Counted from the first letter of the stretch, positions 17,731-27,407 are shown. The stretch is 64,000 bases of DNA from Allobogoriella deserti (GCF_042680605.1 NZ_JBHUEE010000008.1:124001-188000); one strand, 5' to 3'. Program-made: numbers and translations. Notes: generated by a model not told the origin, from the sequence alone.

Positions 17731-19758
17731 GTGACCATCGACCATTTCCTGACCATCGACGGCGTCGAGCGACAGGTGGCAGGTGGGACGACGGGCACGG
17801 AGCTCTTCGCCGGGCACAAGGACGTCGTCGCCCTCGAGGTGGACGGCGAGCTGCGGGATCTGGACAGCGACCTGGCGACCCTGCCGGCCGGTGCGCGCGT
17901 CACCGGCGTGAGCATCGACTCACCGGAAGGACTGTCCATCCTTCGCCACTCCGCTGCGCATGTGCTGGCCCAGGCGGTCCAGCAGGTCCGCCCGGAGGCC
18001 AAACTCGGCATCGGCCCTCCGGTCACCGACGGCTTCTATTACGACTTCGACGTCGACGCCCCGTTCACCCCGGAGGACCTCAAAGCCCTCGAGAAGGCGA
18101 TGGCGCGCATCGTCAAGGAAGGGCAGACCTTCCGGCGCCGGGTGGTCAGCGAGGAGGAGGCGCGCGCCGAACTCGCGGGCGAGCCGTACAAGCTCGAGCT
18201 CATCGGGCTCAAGGGCTCGGGGGGCGACTCGGACGCCGACGCGGACACTGAAGGGGCTTCCGTCGAGGTCGGCGGCAGCGAGCTGACGATCTACGACAAC
18301 GTCCGGCGCGGGGGAGAGGTCGCCTGGAAGGACCTGTGCCGCGGCCCCCACCTGCCCTCGACCAAGCTGATCGGCAACGGGTTCTCGCTCATGCGTGCGG
18401 CCGGCGCGTACTGGCGCGGCAGCGAGAAGAACCCCCAGCTGCAACGGATCTACGGGACCGCGTGGCCCACCAAGGACCAGCTCAAGTCCTACCTGGAGCG
18501 ACTGGCGGAGGCCGAACGCCGCGACCACCGCCGCCTCGGCGCCGAGCTCGACCTGTTCTCCTTCCCCGACGAGATCGGCTCCGGCCTGCCGGTGTTCCAT
18601 CCCAAGGGCGCGATGATCCGGATGGAGATGGAGGACTACTCCCGCCGTCGGCACGTCGAGGCCGGGTACTCCTTCGTCACCACCCCGCACATCACCAAGG
18701 CGAAACTGTTCGAGACCTCCAAGCACCTGGAGTGGTACGCGGACGGGATGTACCCGCCGATGCACCTGGACGAGCTCCGTGACGCCGAGGGCAACGTCAC
18801 CAAGCCGGGGCAGGACTACTACCTCAAGCCGATGAACTGCCCCATGCACAACCTGGTGTACTCCTCACGGGGCAGGTCCTACCGCGAACTCCCGCTCCGG
18901 CTGTTCGAGTTCGGTGCGGTCTACCGCTACGAGAAGTCCGGCGTCGTCCACGGGCTGACCCGCGCCCGCGGTTTCACCCAGGACGACGCGCACATCTACT
19001 GCACCCGTGAGCAGATGAAGGACGAGCTCTCCTCGCTGCTGACCTTCGTGCTGGACCTGCTGCGCGACTACGGTCTCGACGACTTCTACCTCGAGCTGTC
19101 CACCCGGGATCCGGAGAAGTCGGTCGGCGACGAGCAGACCTGGGACGAGGCCACCCGGACACTCGCCGAGGTGGCGTACGACTCCGGTCTGGAGCTCGTC
19201 GACGACCCGGGCGGCGCCGCGTTCTACGGCCCGAAGATCTCCGTGCAGGCCCGCGACGCGATCGGCCGCACCTGGCAGCTGTCCACCATCCAGCTCGACT
19301 TCTTCGAGCCGGAGCTGTTCGAGCTCGAGTACACCGCTGCCGACGGAAGCCGGCAACGGCCGGTGATGATCCACCGTGCCCTCTTCGGCTCCATCGAACG
19401 GTTCTTCGGTGTGCTGCTCGAGCACTACGCCGGCGCCTTCCCGGCCTGGCTCGCTCCGGTGCAGGTGCTCGGCGTGCCGGTCGCGGATGTCTTCGACGAC
19501 TATCTGCGCGGCGTGCTGGACCGGCTGCGGGCCCGCGGCGTCCGGGTGGAGTTGGACGACTCCGACGACCGGTTCGGCAAGAAGATCCGCAACGCGGCCA
19601 AGGAGAAGGTTCCGTTCGTCCTCATCGCCGGTGGGGAGGACGCCGAGGCCGGTGCCGTCTCGTTCCGGTACCGGGACGGCTCCCAGCGCAACCAGGTGCC
19701 CGTGGACGAGGCCGTCGAGGACATCGTCCGTGTGATCGCCGACAAGGAGAACACGTGA
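17731..19758 (+). CDS. thrS: Threonyl-tRNA synthetase
   Basis: A 675-residue class II synthetase. The N-terminal TGS domain (about 1-65) is followed by the editing domain with [15 protein letters not shown] and SDLC-type [12 protein letters not shown], then catalytic motif 2 ([25 protein letters not shown]) and the [21 protein letters not shown] motif 3, and an anticodon domain. Between KGSGGDS and ASVEVGG the editing domain carries a short Asp/Ala spacer (DADADTE), common among actinobacteria. GTG start with AAGGAG at 17720-17725. No T-box leader is visible: the tRNA terminator ends only about 58 bases upstream. It leads the HIT-pgsA-patA-pimA operon. Confidence 0.97.
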   Translation: MTIDHFLTIDGVERQVAGGTTGTELFAGHKDVVALEVDGELRDLDSDLATLPAGARVTGVSIDSPEGLSILRHSAAHVLAQAVQQVRPEAKLGIGPPVTDGFYYDFDVDAPFTPEDLKALEKAMARIVKEGQTFRRRVVSEEEARAELAGEPYKLELIGLKGSGGDSDADADTEGASVEVGGSELTIYDNVRRGGEVAWKDLCRGPHLPSTKLIGNGFSLMRAAGAYWRGSEKNPQLQRIYGTAWPTKDQLKSYLERLAEAERRDHRRLGAELDLFSFPDEIGSGLPVFHPKGAMIRMEMEDYSRRRHVEAGYSFVTTPHITKAKLFETSKHLEWYADGMYPPMHLDELRDAEGNVTKPGQDYYLKPMNCPMHNLVYSSRGRSYRELPLRLFEFGAVYRYEKSGVVHGLTRARGFTQDDAHIYCTREQMKDELSSLLTFVLDLLRDYGLDDFYLELSTRDPEKSVGDEQTWDEATRTLAEVAYDSGLELVDDPGGAAFYGPKISVQARDAIGRTWQLSTIQLDFFEPELFELEYTAADGSRQRPVMIHRALFGSIERFFGVLLEHYAGAFPAWLAPVQVLGVPVADVFDDYLRGVLDRLRARGVRVELDDSDDRFGKKIRNAAKEKVPFVLIAGGEDAEAGAVSFRYRDGSQRNQVPVDEAVEDIVRVIADKENT

Positions 19759-19774
19759 TCCGGCGAGGGCCGGC

Positions 19775-20368
19775 ATGACGGCGCCCGGGTTGCCCCAACC
19801 GGAGCCCGGGGCCGACCATCCCGGCGTCCCGGACGCGTTCGGACGGCTGTGGACCCCGCACCGGATGGCGTACATCGACGGGGAGGGCAAGCCGACCGAC
19901 GACGCCCCTGGTCAGGGGTGCCCGTTCTGCCGTGCGCCGGGGCGTCCGGACGAGGAGGCCCTGATCGTCCACCGCGGCGAGGCCGCCTACGTGGTCCTCA
20001 ACCTCTACCCGTACAACCCGGGGCATCTGCTCATCTGCCCCTACCGGCACGTCTCGGACCCCACCGAGCTGGACGACAGCGAACACGAGGAGATCTCCCG
20101 GCTCACCACGCGCAGTTTGCAGGTCGTGCGTGCCGTCTCGGCTCCGCACGGGTTCAACCTCGGGATGAACGTCGGTGCCGTCGCGGGCGCGGGGATCGCG
20201 GCGCACCTGCACCAGCACGTCGTGCCCCGGTGGGGCGGGGACGCGAACTTCCTCGCCATCGTCGCCCGCACGAAAGCCCTCCCGCAGGTGCTGGGGGAGA
20301 CCCGGCGGCTGCTCGCCGAGGCCTGGACAGGCACGGCAGGCATCCTGGACGACGGGGCTGACGGCTAG
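19775..20368 (+). CDS. HIT-family protein, probable AP4A phosphorylase
   Basis: A 197-residue histidine-triad protein. CPFCRAPGRPDEEALIVHRG opens the fold and HLHQHVVPRW is the HxHxH catalytic triad; GFNLGMNVGAVAGAGIAAH precedes it. By position (next to pgsA, acyltransferase and pimA) and sequence it corresponds to M. tuberculosis Rv2613c, which I recall as a diadenosine tetraphosphate phosphorylase. It would split AP4A by-products of aminoacyl-tRNA synthetases, which fits its place 16 bases after thrS. The stop shares one base with the pgsA start (TAGTG). Confidence 0.85.
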   Translation: MTAPGLPQPEPGADHPGVPDAFGRLWTPHRMAYIDGEGKPTDDAPGQGCPFCRAPGRPDEEALIVHRGEAAYVVLNLYPYNPGHLLICPYRHVSDPTELDDSEHEEISRLTTRSLQVVRAVSAPHGFNLGMNVGAVAGAGIAAHLHQHVVPRWGGDANFLAIVARTKALPQVLGETRRLLAEAWTGTAGILDDGADG

Positions 20369-20994
20369 TGCTCTCGAGCAACGGCCGGCGCCTGGCCACC
20401 GTCCTCTTCGGCCCGGCGGCGCGACTGCTCGTCCGGCTCGGTATCAGCCCGGACGCGGTGACCGTGGCCGGCACGGCGCTGACCGTCGCGGCCGCGCTGT
20501 CCCTCCTGCCGACCGGCCACCTCCTCGCCGGCGCGCTCACACTCGGCGCGCTCGTCGTCCTGGACAACCTCGACGGCCAGATGGCGCGGCTGACCGGGCG
20601 CGAGTCGGACTGGGGAGCCTTCCTCGACTCGACGATGGACCGCTTCGCCGACGCTGCGATCTTCGCGGGAGTGGGAATCTGGGCCCTGCGGCACGTCGAC
20701 GGCGCGGCCGGAGACGTCACTGCCGCGCTGGCGCTGAGCTGCCTCGTCCTCGGCAGCATCGTGCCGTACGCGAAGGCGCGGGCCGCCTCGCTGGGGATGA
20801 CCGCGGACGGCGGACTCGCCGAACGGGCCGACCGGCTGGTGGTCATCCTGGTGGCGGTGCTGCTCGTGGGACTCGGCCTGCCGGTCGTGATCCTCACCGT
20901 CGCCCTGGTCCTGCTCGCACTCGCCAGCGCGTGGACGGTCATCCAGCGCGTCTCGGCGGTGCATCGGCAGTCGCACGGTAGGACGGGAGCATGA
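20368..20994 (+). CDS. pgsA: CDP-alcohol phosphatidyltransferase, phosphatidylinositol phosphate synthase
   Basis: A 208-residue integral membrane enzyme. The signature D-x2-D-G-x2-A-R-x8-G-x3-D-x3-D is present in LDNLDGQMARLTGRESDWG followed by AFLDSTMD. About six membrane helices are visible. In this operon it is the ortholog of PgsA1/PIP synthase (Rv2612c), which joins CDP-diacylglycerol and inositol 1-phosphate to give phosphatidylinositol phosphate, the PIM precursor. The start GTG overlaps the HIT stop and the stop overlaps patA (ATGA). Confidence 0.93.
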   Translation: MLSSNGRRLATVLFGPAARLLVRLGISPDAVTVAGTALTVAAALSLLPTGHLLAGALTLGALVVLDNLDGQMARLTGRESDWGAFLDSTMDRFADAAIFAGVGIWALRHVDGAAGDVTAALALSCLVLGSIVPYAKARAASLGMTADGGLAERADRLVVILVAVLLVGLGLPVVILTVALVLLALASAWTVIQRVSAVHRQSHGRTGA

Positions 20995-21950
20995 TGGTCG
21001 ACCTGGTCCGCGTCTTCTCGCTGGCGCGGCGTGTCGTGGAACGGATCCCCGACCCGGTGGCGCGCGGCATCTTCGCATCCGTGGCCGACGGGGCCTGGCT
21101 GTTGCGCTACGGCGGGGTGACCCAGCTCGAAGCCAATCTCTCCCGGGTACGGCCCGAGCTCGACCGCGCCGGACTGCGACGCCTGTCCCGCGAGGGCATG
21201 CGCACCTACCTGCGGTACTACTGCGAAATGTTCCAACTGCCCGGGCTCACCCGCGAGCAGATCGCCGCACGCGTGCGCCTGGTGGGTGACCGCCCGGTGC
21301 GCGAGGCGCTCGCCTCGGGCCGGAGCGTCGTGGCGGCTCTGGGGCACAACGGAAACTGGGACCTCGCAGGAGCTTTCGCCACCCGAGAGCTCGCTCCGGT
21401 GCTCACCGTGGCCGAAGTCCTCGAACCGGAGGAGATCTTCCGGGACTTCCTGGACTTCCGCACCGATCTCGGGATGACGATCATCCCGCTGACCAAGGGT
21501 GGCGGAGTCTTCCGGCAACTCATGCGGCACGCGCGGCAGGGCGAGGCCAGCATCATTCCGCTGCTCGCCGACCGTGACCTGACCAGCACCGGCGTGGAGG
21601 TCGACCTGCTCGGTCAGCGTGCCCGGGTCGCCGCCGGTCCGGCCGCGCTGGCGCTCGGTGCGCGGATCCCGCTGTTCCCGGTCATGATCCGCCACGAGCT
21701 CCTCACCGGTGCCCGGCGGCGTGCGGCCGGGTCACCGTGGGGCATCGTCATCGAGTTCCTCCCTGCCCGGCACGACGGCTCGGCCGAGGGCGACGTCGCC
21801 GCACTCACCCAGGCGTGGGTGGACGACGTCGCCGAGCGGATCCGTCGCCACCCCACGCACTGGCACATGCTGCAGAAGGTCTTCCTGGACGACCTCGACC
21901 CGGACCGGCTGCGTCCGGCGTCGGCGTCCGCACGCCGGACGGAGACCTGA
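20991..21950 (+). CDS. patA: Phosphatidylinositol mannoside acyltransferase
   Basis: A 319-residue LpxL-like acyltransferase. The HX4D motif is in ALGHNGNWDLAGAF, with LLADRDLTSTGVEVDLLGQRA and LALGARIPLFPVMIR downstream. PatA transfers an acyl chain to the mannose of PIM1/PIM2 at the cytoplasmic face of the membrane. Two adjacent ATGs (20991 and 20994) could start it; the first overlaps the pgsA stop. The stop overlaps pimA (TGATG). Confidence 0.9.
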   Translation: MMVDLVRVFSLARRVVERIPDPVARGIFASVADGAWLLRYGGVTQLEANLSRVRPELDRAGLRRLSREGMRTYLRYYCEMFQLPGLTREQIAARVRLVGDRPVREALASGRSVVAALGHNGNWDLAGAFATRELAPVLTVAEVLEPEEIFRDFLDFRTDLGMTIIPLTKGGGVFRQLMRHARQGEASIIPLLADRDLTSTGVEVDLLGQRARVAAGPAALALGARIPLFPVMIRHELLTGARRRAAGSPWGIVIEFLPARHDGSAEGDVAALTQAWVDDVAERIRRHPTHWHMLQKVFLDDLDPDRLRPASASARRTET

Positions 21951-23140
21951 TGCGGATCGGGCTGGTCTGCCCCTACTCCTTCGACGCGTTCGGCGGAGTC
22001 CAGTTGCACGTCCGGGACCTGGCGGAGGAACTGATCCGCCGCGGTCACGAGGTGAGCGTGCTGGCACCTGCTGAGGACGGCACGCCAGTCCCGGACTACG
22101 TGGTGCCGTCCGGCCGTTCGGTCCCGATCCCGTACAACGGCTCCGTGGCCCGCCTGAACTTCGGTCCGGTGGTCGGCGGCCGGGTCCGGCGCTGGGTCGA
22201 CCAGGGCGGCTTCGACCTCCTGCACCTGCACGAGCCGTTCATCCCGTCGCTGAGCATGCTGGCGTTGTGGGTGGCGGACGGTCCGGTGGTCGGCACGTTC
22301 CACACATCGATGGAACGTTCTCGCGCATTGCGCGCGATCAGCCCCGTCGTGGTCCCGATGCTGGAGAAGATCACCGGGCGTATCGCCGTCTCCGCCGAGG
22401 CGCGCCGCACCCTGGTCCAGCATCTCGGCGGTGACGCCGTCGTCGTTCCCAACGGGGTCTACGTCGACCGGTTCGCTACGGCGGAGCCGGACCCGCGCTG
22501 GACCGGGGAGCCGGGGCGCCCCACCGTCGCATTCCTCGGCCGGTTGGACGAGCCTCGCAAGGGACTGCCGATCCTGGCGGAGGCTGTCGACGATGTCCTG
22601 CGCGCGGTCCCCGGCGCCCGGTTCCTCATCGCCGGGCGCGGTGAGGCGGCCGAGGAGCGGACGTTGCTCGCCCGGCACGGCGAGGCGGTGCGGTTCCTCG
22701 GGGGAATCAGTGACGAGGAGAAGGCGCGGCTGTTCCGCTCGGCCGACGTCTACGTCGCGCCCCAGACCGGCGGGGAGAGCTTCGGGATCGTGCTCGTGGA
22801 GGCGATGTCCGCCGGGGCTCTCGTCGTCGCCGCGGATCTGCCAGCGTTCCAGGCGGTCCTGGACGGCGGTACGGCCGGACGCCTGTTCCGGCGGGGGGAC
22901 GCCGCCAGCCTGGCCAGAACGCTGGTGGACGTCCTCACCGACCCGGAACGGGCCCGGCCGGTCCGCAGCCGGGGCCAGGAGGTCGTCCGGCGCTACGACT
23001 GGTCCGCGGTGACGACCCGGATCCTCGACGTCTACGACATGGTGGTGACCACCGCGCGCACCCCAGTGCGCGAGGACCCGCGATCACGCACGGTCTACGG
23101 ACGCCTCCGCGCCGCCGCCGGGGAGCGACCGTGGGCCTGA
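21950..23140 (+). CDS. pimA: GDP-mannose-dependent phosphatidylinositol mannosyltransferase
   Basis: A 396-residue GT-B, GT4-family glycosyltransferase. N-domain: MRIGLVCPYSFDAFGGVQLHV with the Gly-rich donor loop. C-domain: TVAFLGRLDEPRKGLPILAEA and the E-x7-E nucleotide-sugar site in PQTGGESFGIVLVEAMSAG. PimA adds the first mannose to phosphatidylinositol. The ATG is set by overlap with the patA stop. A 10-bp overlap with the following gene continues the coupled operon. Confidence 0.94.
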   Translation: MRIGLVCPYSFDAFGGVQLHVRDLAEELIRRGHEVSVLAPAEDGTPVPDYVVPSGRSVPIPYNGSVARLNFGPVVGGRVRRWVDQGGFDLLHLHEPFIPSLSMLALWVADGPVVGTFHTSMERSRALRAISPVVVPMLEKITGRIAVSAEARRTLVQHLGGDAVVVPNGVYVDRFATAEPDPRWTGEPGRPTVAFLGRLDEPRKGLPILAEAVDDVLRAVPGARFLIAGRGEAAEERTLLARHGEAVRFLGGISDEEKARLFRSADVYVAPQTGGESFGIVLVEAMSAGALVVAADLPAFQAVLDGGTAGRLFRRGDAASLARTLVDVLTDPERARPVRSRGQEVVRRYDWSAVTTRILDVYDMVVTTARTPVREDPRSRTVYGRLRAAAGERPWA

Positions 23141-23754
23141 CCGAGTGGGTGCTCGTCGGCCTCGTCCTCGTGGCCGTCGCCGTCGTGCTGCTCTGGCGCC
23201 GCGCGGTCCGACTCGACACACTGCACCGCACTGTGCTGCGGTCACGCCAGACCCTCGAGACCCAGCTGGCACAACGAGCCGCCGCGGCACACGAGCTCGC
23301 CACCTCCGGAGCATTGGACCCGGCCGAGACCCTCCTCGTCACAGACGTGGTGCTGCGGGCCACCGACGCCGCCGGCAGCGAGGTGGTGCCCGATGGCCTG
23401 GCAGGCAGCACACCCGACCACCTCCTCGCCGCCCCGGACGTCTCCGCAGCCACCCCGCCGGAGGAGAGGTCGGACAGGGCGCTGATCGAGAGCGAACTGA
23501 GCCGTACCCTGCGCACCGTGCTCGGAGATGGCGCCTCGCGCCAGGGGCTGGCCGAGGACCCGCGCACCGGCGACATGCTCGACCGGCTCGAGCAGTCCTG
23601 GTACCGCCTCCAACTCGCCCGCCGATTCCACAACTCCCACGTCGAACAGGTGCGACGGCTCCGGGCGGACCCCGTCGTCCGGTACTTCCGCCTCGCCGGC
23701 CGCGCCCCGATGCCCGAGCCGTTCGACATGGACGACACGCTCCCGAGCGACTGA
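23131..23754 (+). CDS. Conserved membrane-anchored protein, LemA-like C-terminus
   Basis: A 207-residue protein with one N-terminal membrane helix (WVLVGLVLVAVAVVLLW), a long helical region and a C-terminal stretch ARRFHNSHVEQVRRLRADP ending PEPFDMDD that resembles the end of LemA proteins (ARRFYN, then FxP, then PFF). A gene in the same place exists in the mycobacterial PIM locus (next to pimA). The function is unknown; its operon position suggests an envelope role. GTG at 23131, 10 bases inside pimA. Confidence 0.8.
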   Translation: MGLTEWVLVGLVLVAVAVVLLWRRAVRLDTLHRTVLRSRQTLETQLAQRAAAAHELATSGALDPAETLLVTDVVLRATDAAGSEVVPDGLAGSTPDHLLAAPDVSAATPPEERSDRALIESELSRTLRTVLGDGASRQGLAEDPRTGDMLDRLEQSWYRLQLARRFHNSHVEQVRRLRADPVVRYFRLAGRAPMPEPFDMDDTLPSD

Positions 23755-23791
23755 CCGTCCGCGGGTGGTCCGTACCCCGTCCGGGACCCTC

Positions 23792-23797
23792 TACGCT
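23792..23797 (+). promoter_or_regulatory. -10 element of the PrsW gene (leaderless)
   Basis: TACGCT ends 7 bases before the ATG at 23805 and no Shine-Dalgarno is present. Confidence 0.6.
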
Positions 23798-23804
23798 GTG
23801 GGCC

Positions 23805-24941
23805 ATGTCGACCCCCGCCCACCCGGCGCCGCCCGCCGGGCCGCTGTGGCCGCAGGCCCGCCCCCGTCCCGTGGCGACCTTGATCGTCGAGATCCTCCTG
23901 ATCGCACTCGGCCTGGTCGGGGCCGTCTTCCTCGTCGCATACGTCGCCGGTCAGATGGGTGCCGGCGCCACCGTCGTCTCCGGCGTCGTCGCAATGGTGC
24001 CGTTGGCCGGCGTGATCGCGGCGATCATGTGGGTCGACCGCTGGGAGCCCGAGCCACGCTGGCTGCTCGTCGCCGCGCTCGCCTGGGGTGCCGGAGTCTC
24101 CACCGCCGGCGCCATGGTGCTCAACACGGCCTACGCGAGCCTCGTCTACGCCCAGAGCGGAGACCCGCTGCGGGCCGACATCCTCAGTTCCGTCGTGAGT
24201 GCGCCGGTGGTCGAGGAGGTCCTCAAGGGCGTGGGCGTCCTCGCGATCTTCCTGCTGCGGCGCAAGTACTTCGACGGACCGGTCGACGGCATCGTCTACG
24301 CAGCTGTCGTCGCCGCGGGCTTCGCCTTCACCGAGAACATCCTCTACTTCGCGCGGACCGAGAGCGCTGCCGAGCTCGGGATGACCTTCATCATGCGTGG
24401 CGTCATGTCGCCGTTCGCACACGTGGTCTTCACCTCGCTCACCGGCATCGCGCTGGGTTACGCCTCCCGTGCGACCAACCGCCTCGCGTGGCTGTGGATG
24501 TTCCCGCTCGGACTGGCCGGCGCTGCGCTGCTGCACGCGGTGTGGAACGCCTCCGCCTCGCTCGGAGCGGTCTACCTGATCTTGTACTTCGTGTTCCAGG
24601 TGCCGCTGTTCGTCGCCGGAATCGTCCTGGTGGTGTGGCTGCGCAACGACGAGAAGGCAACGATCTACCACCGGCTCAGCGAGTACGCGCAGGCCGGCTG
24701 GTTCGCCCCGCACGAGATCCAGATGCTCACCTCGCTGAAGGGCCGGCGCGTCGCGCGCCGCTGGGCCGCCTCCCGCGGGGAGGGCCCGAAGCGCGCCATG
24801 AAGGACTTCCAGAAGGCGGCCACCACGCTCGCCTACACGCGACAGCGCGCACTCTCGGGGCGGTACGACATGGGTGTGCGCCGCGACGAGCACCAGCTGC
24901 TGAACACCGTTACCCAGGCCCGTGCGGGCTTCGCGGGCTGA
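23805..24941 (+). CDS. PrsW-family intramembrane metalloprotease
   Basis: A 378-residue polytopic membrane protein with about eight helices. The PrsW metal/catalytic motifs are present: EE in SAPVVEEVLKGVGVLAIF, FAFTENILYFARTE, the His in FAHVVFTSLTGIALGY and the His in LLHAVWNASASLG. In Bacillus PrsW cleaves an anti-sigma factor, but no anti-sigma gene is next to it here, so the substrate is unknown. An N-terminal Pro-rich tail precedes the first helix and a basic cytoplasmic tail of about 90 residues follows the last. Confidence 0.92.
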   Translation: MSTPAHPAPPAGPLWPQARPRPVATLIVEILLIALGLVGAVFLVAYVAGQMGAGATVVSGVVAMVPLAGVIAAIMWVDRWEPEPRWLLVAALAWGAGVSTAGAMVLNTAYASLVYAQSGDPLRADILSSVVSAPVVEEVLKGVGVLAIFLLRRKYFDGPVDGIVYAAVVAAGFAFTENILYFARTESAAELGMTFIMRGVMSPFAHVVFTSLTGIALGYASRATNRLAWLWMFPLGLAGAALLHAVWNASASLGAVYLILYFVFQVPLFVAGIVLVVWLRNDEKATIYHRLSEYAQAGWFAPHEIQMLTSLKGRRVARRWAASRGEGPKRAMKDFQKAATTLAYTRQRALSGRYDMGVRRDEHQLLNTVTQARAGFAG

Positions 24942-24973
24942 CAGCGCCCGCGCCGAGCAGGCCCCGCACCCAC

Positions 24974-24979
24974 CTAGAC
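24974..24979 (+). promoter_or_regulatory. -10 element of pdxS
   Basis: TAGACT lies 28 bases before the GTG start of pdxS, giving a predicted leader of about 20 bases that contains GAGG (24999-25002). Confidence 0.5.
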
Positions 24980-25007
24980 TGGGATCCTCCCCAGACGTGA
25001 GGTCATA

Positions 25008-25925
25008 GTGTCCGAGAACGAGTCCGTCACCAGTTCATCTGCGCCGCAGCAGGGCACCGCCCTGGTCAAGCGGGGTATGGCCGAAATGCTCAAGGGCGGC
25101 GTCATCATGGACGTCGTCACGCCCGAGCAGGCCAAGATCGCCGAGGACGCCGGAGCCGTCGCCGTCATGGCCCTCGAACGCGTCCCGGCCGACATCCGCG
25201 CCCAGGGTGGCGTCTCCCGCATGTCCGACCCCGACATGATCGCGGGCATCATCGACGCCGTCTCCATCCCGGTCATGGCCAAGGCCCGGATCGGGCACTT
25301 CGTCGAGGCACAGGTGCTCCAGGCGCTCGGGGTCGACTACGTCGACGAGTCCGAGGTGCTCACCCCGGCCGACTACGAGCACCACATCGACAAGTGGGCC
25401 TTCACGGTCCCGTTCGTGTGCGGTGCCACCAATCTCGGCGAGGCGCTGCGGCGGGTCACCGAAGGGGCGGCGATGATCCGCTCCAAGGGGGAGGCCGGCA
25501 CCGGTGACGTGTCGAACGCGACCACCCACATGCGCAAGATCCGCCGGGAGATCCGCCGGCTGCAGAGCATGCCAGAGGACGAGCTCTACCTCGCGGCCAA
25601 GGAGCTGCAGGCCCCCTACGAACTCGTGCGCGAGGTCGCCGAGGCCGGCAAGCTTCCCGTCGTGCTGTTCACCGCGGGCGGCATCGCTAGCCCCGCCGAC
25701 GCCGCCATGATGATGCAGCTCGGGGCCGAGGGCGTGTTCGTCGGGTCCGGCATCTTCAAGTCGGGTGACCCGGCCCGCCGCGCGGCGGCCATCGTCAAGG
25801 CCACCACGTTCTACGACGACCCCGACGTGCTCGCCGACGTCTCGCGCGGGCTCGGTGAGGCGATGGTCGGCCTCAACGTCGAGGACGAACCGGTGCCGCA
25901 CCGGCTCGCCGAGCGAGGCTGGTGA
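25008..25925 (+). CDS. pdxS: Pyridoxal 5'-phosphate synthase, synthase subunit
   Basis: A 305-residue (beta/alpha)8 enzyme of the DXP-independent vitamin B6 route. It builds PLP from ribose 5-phosphate, glyceraldehyde 3-phosphate and ammonia from PdxT. Motifs: [22 protein letters not shown] with the Schiff-base lysine region [30 protein letters not shown] and [16 protein letters not shown]. It is normally next to pdxT; here 3 kb separate them. Confidence 0.97.
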   Translation: MSENESVTSSSAPQQGTALVKRGMAEMLKGGVIMDVVTPEQAKIAEDAGAVAVMALERVPADIRAQGGVSRMSDPDMIAGIIDAVSIPVMAKARIGHFVEAQVLQALGVDYVDESEVLTPADYEHHIDKWAFTVPFVCGATNLGEALRRVTEGAAMIRSKGEAGTGDVSNATTHMRKIRREIRRLQSMPEDELYLAAKELQAPYELVREVAEAGKLPVVLFTAGGIASPADAAMMMQLGAEGVFVGSGIFKSGDPARRAAAIVKATTFYDDPDVLADVSRGLGEAMVGLNVEDEPVPHRLAERGW

Positions 25926-25981
25926 GCCGGCCGGGCGTCGGCTACACCGCCGAGCGCGGGACGTGCGAGACTCCGTGAGGT

Positions 25982-26617
25982 ATGGCAGCGCACCCGTACC
26001 AGGCTGAGCTCGGTGACCTCCTCGAGGTGCACCGTCCGGCGGGCCGCGTGCTCGGGTGGGCGGTACCGGTCGGTTTCGGCCTCCCGTTCGGCCTCGTCGC
26101 CGGGTTCGGCCCGCCCGGTCCGGCGGTCGGGGTCGTGATCTTCCTGCTGATCGCCGTGCCGATGGCGCTCGGCGGCGCGGAATGGTTCTTCCTCGAGCAT
26201 CGGTTGTACGAGCACGGCATGGTGCTGCGTTCGATCCCGATCCTGCGCACCTACGTCATCCCGCACCACACCATCGACCCGGCGAGCTTCGAGACCGGAG
26301 GGCGTCGGGTCCACGACGGCGGAATGGCCGAGGCCGTCCGGGCCGGGAACGAGAGGAGGTTTCGCGTCACGTTCCTCACCGGGAGAACCGTGCGATTTGT
26401 CGGCCTCCATCCGGAGCGTGCCCACCGGCTCAACACGGGCGCTCTCACCTGGCACGATCTCGAGCGTCCGTTCACGAAGGGACGAAGCGACGACCCAGTG
26501 CCGGCCACGGCGTCATGGTGGCTGAGCTATCGATCCGCCGAGCGTCACCGGCGGCTGATCGAGGATGCCGTGCGTCGCAGCGCGCAGGAGCCGCCACGCC
26601 CGGCGCCGGGACGCTGA
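25982..26617 (+). CDS. Membrane protein with PH-like domain, unknown function
   Basis: A 211-residue protein not confidently recognised. Two membrane helices form a hairpin at about residues 25-65 (VLGWAVPVGFGLPFGLVAG, VGVVIFLLIAVPMALGGA), followed by a soluble part (LEHRLYEHGMVLRSIPILRTY and RFRVTFLTGRTVRFVGLHP) that looks like the bacterial PH-like domains found after helix hairpins. There is no catalytic motif. GAGG ends one base before the ATG, too close for a normal ribosome site, so the true start may differ. It converges with the lipoprotein gene at 26635. Confidence 0.7.
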   Translation: MAAHPYQAELGDLLEVHRPAGRVLGWAVPVGFGLPFGLVAGFGPPGPAVGVVIFLLIAVPMALGGAEWFFLEHRLYEHGMVLRSIPILRTYVIPHHTIDPASFETGGRRVHDGGMAEAVRAGNERRFRVTFLTGRTVRFVGLHPERAHRLNTGALTWHDLERPFTKGRSDDPVPATASWWLSYRSAERHRRLIEDAVRRSAQEPPRPAPGR

Positions 26618-26634
26618 AGACGGAGGTGGACCGA

Positions 26635-27219
26635 CTACTCGCCGGTCCACCGACCACCGATTCTCACCGTTCCCGTCTCAGCACGTGGGCTGTAGTCGGC
26701 GACCACACCGATGTCGAGGTCACCGAGGCGTGCAGACAGCCGGTCGGTCTCGACATCCTGCGTGCCCCGGGCGGCGCGAGCCGCCTCGTGGAAGCCTGCC
26801 GCAGCCGCGGCGGGGAGGCCGAGTTGTTCCAGTACCGCGCGGTAGCGCCCGGCGGTCTCGTCCAGTGACATCGTCGCGGTCTTCACGACGAGGCTGTCCG
26901 GCCCGCCGTCCTCACTCGTGATCGCACTGAAGGCGATGTACCGGACCGGTGCTCGCACGTCCGTCCCGGCGGGCAGCCGGAGCATGGCCGGCCGGGCGGG
27001 CCGGGTCTCGTAGACGGCGGTCTCGCCGTCGGCACCGAGGCCTACCTCGCCTGCTGTCGGCCGCCGCCGAAGGTCCCATACCTCGGTACCGTCGACGTTC
27101 ACCGCGGCATCGGGTAGCTCGCGTGCTTCATCGTCCCGGCGGACGGTGATCGCGTCGCAGCCGGCCGCAGCAGCCGCACCGACCGCGATGGTGGCCGCCA
27201 ACACCGTGCGTCGCAGCAT
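26635..27219 (-). CDS. Putative lipoprotein, unknown function
   Basis: A 194-residue protein with a clear lipoprotein signal: MLRRTVLAATIAVGAAAAAGC, where the cysteine at about residue 21 would be lipidated. The mature part has no motif I recognise; it includes VRYIAFSAITSEDGGPDSLVV and two helical stretches. GGAGG lies 7-11 bases before the ATG. The upstream region holds a heptanucleotide tandem repeat. It lies in the accessory block between pdxS and pdxT. Confidence 0.75.
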   Translation of the reverse strand: MLRRTVLAATIAVGAAAAAGCDAITVRRDDEARELPDAAVNVDGTEVWDLRRRPTAGEVGLGADGETAVYETRPARPAMLRLPAGTDVRAPVRYIAFSAITSEDGGPDSLVVKTATMSLDETAGRYRAVLEQLGLPAAAAAGFHEAARAARGTQDVETDRLSARLGDLDIGVVADYSPRAETGTVRIGGRWTGE

Positions 27220-27309
27220 CAGATGTCCTCCCTGGGGGCATGCCTGTCCGCGCCGTCGTTCTCGGGCCTGAAGCCCCACGCCTGTGGCCGGCACGCGGCG
27301 GCAGCCGCG

Positions 27310-27344
27310 TCATGCGTCATGCGTCATGCATCATGCGTCATGCT
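27310..27344. repeat. Heptanucleotide tandem repeat, five units
   Basis: Five 7-base units, mainly TCATGCG (units 3 and 5 end in A and T), lie between the divergent lipoprotein gene and the frameshifted membrane gene, about 91 bases upstream of the lipoprotein start. The unit is not a multiple of three and the tract is non-coding, so copy changes would alter promoter spacing rather than a protein. Confidence 0.95.
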
Positions 27345-27407
27345 TTGACGATAGAGGTCGACGCGCGAACCAGGGACTGAAATCGGACGTCGGCTGTCGA
27401 TACGGAC

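Noticed and set aside
18223..18258. Asp/Ala spacer in thrS that shares about 13 bases with the tail of the treZ repeat
   Set aside because: The match is limited to GAC/GCC codons for Asp-Ala and lacks the purine-rich core, so it is codon coincidence and not a further repeat copy.
24942..25007. Possible riboswitch before pdxS
   Set aside because: The leader is only about 20 bases from the predicted start, too short for one.
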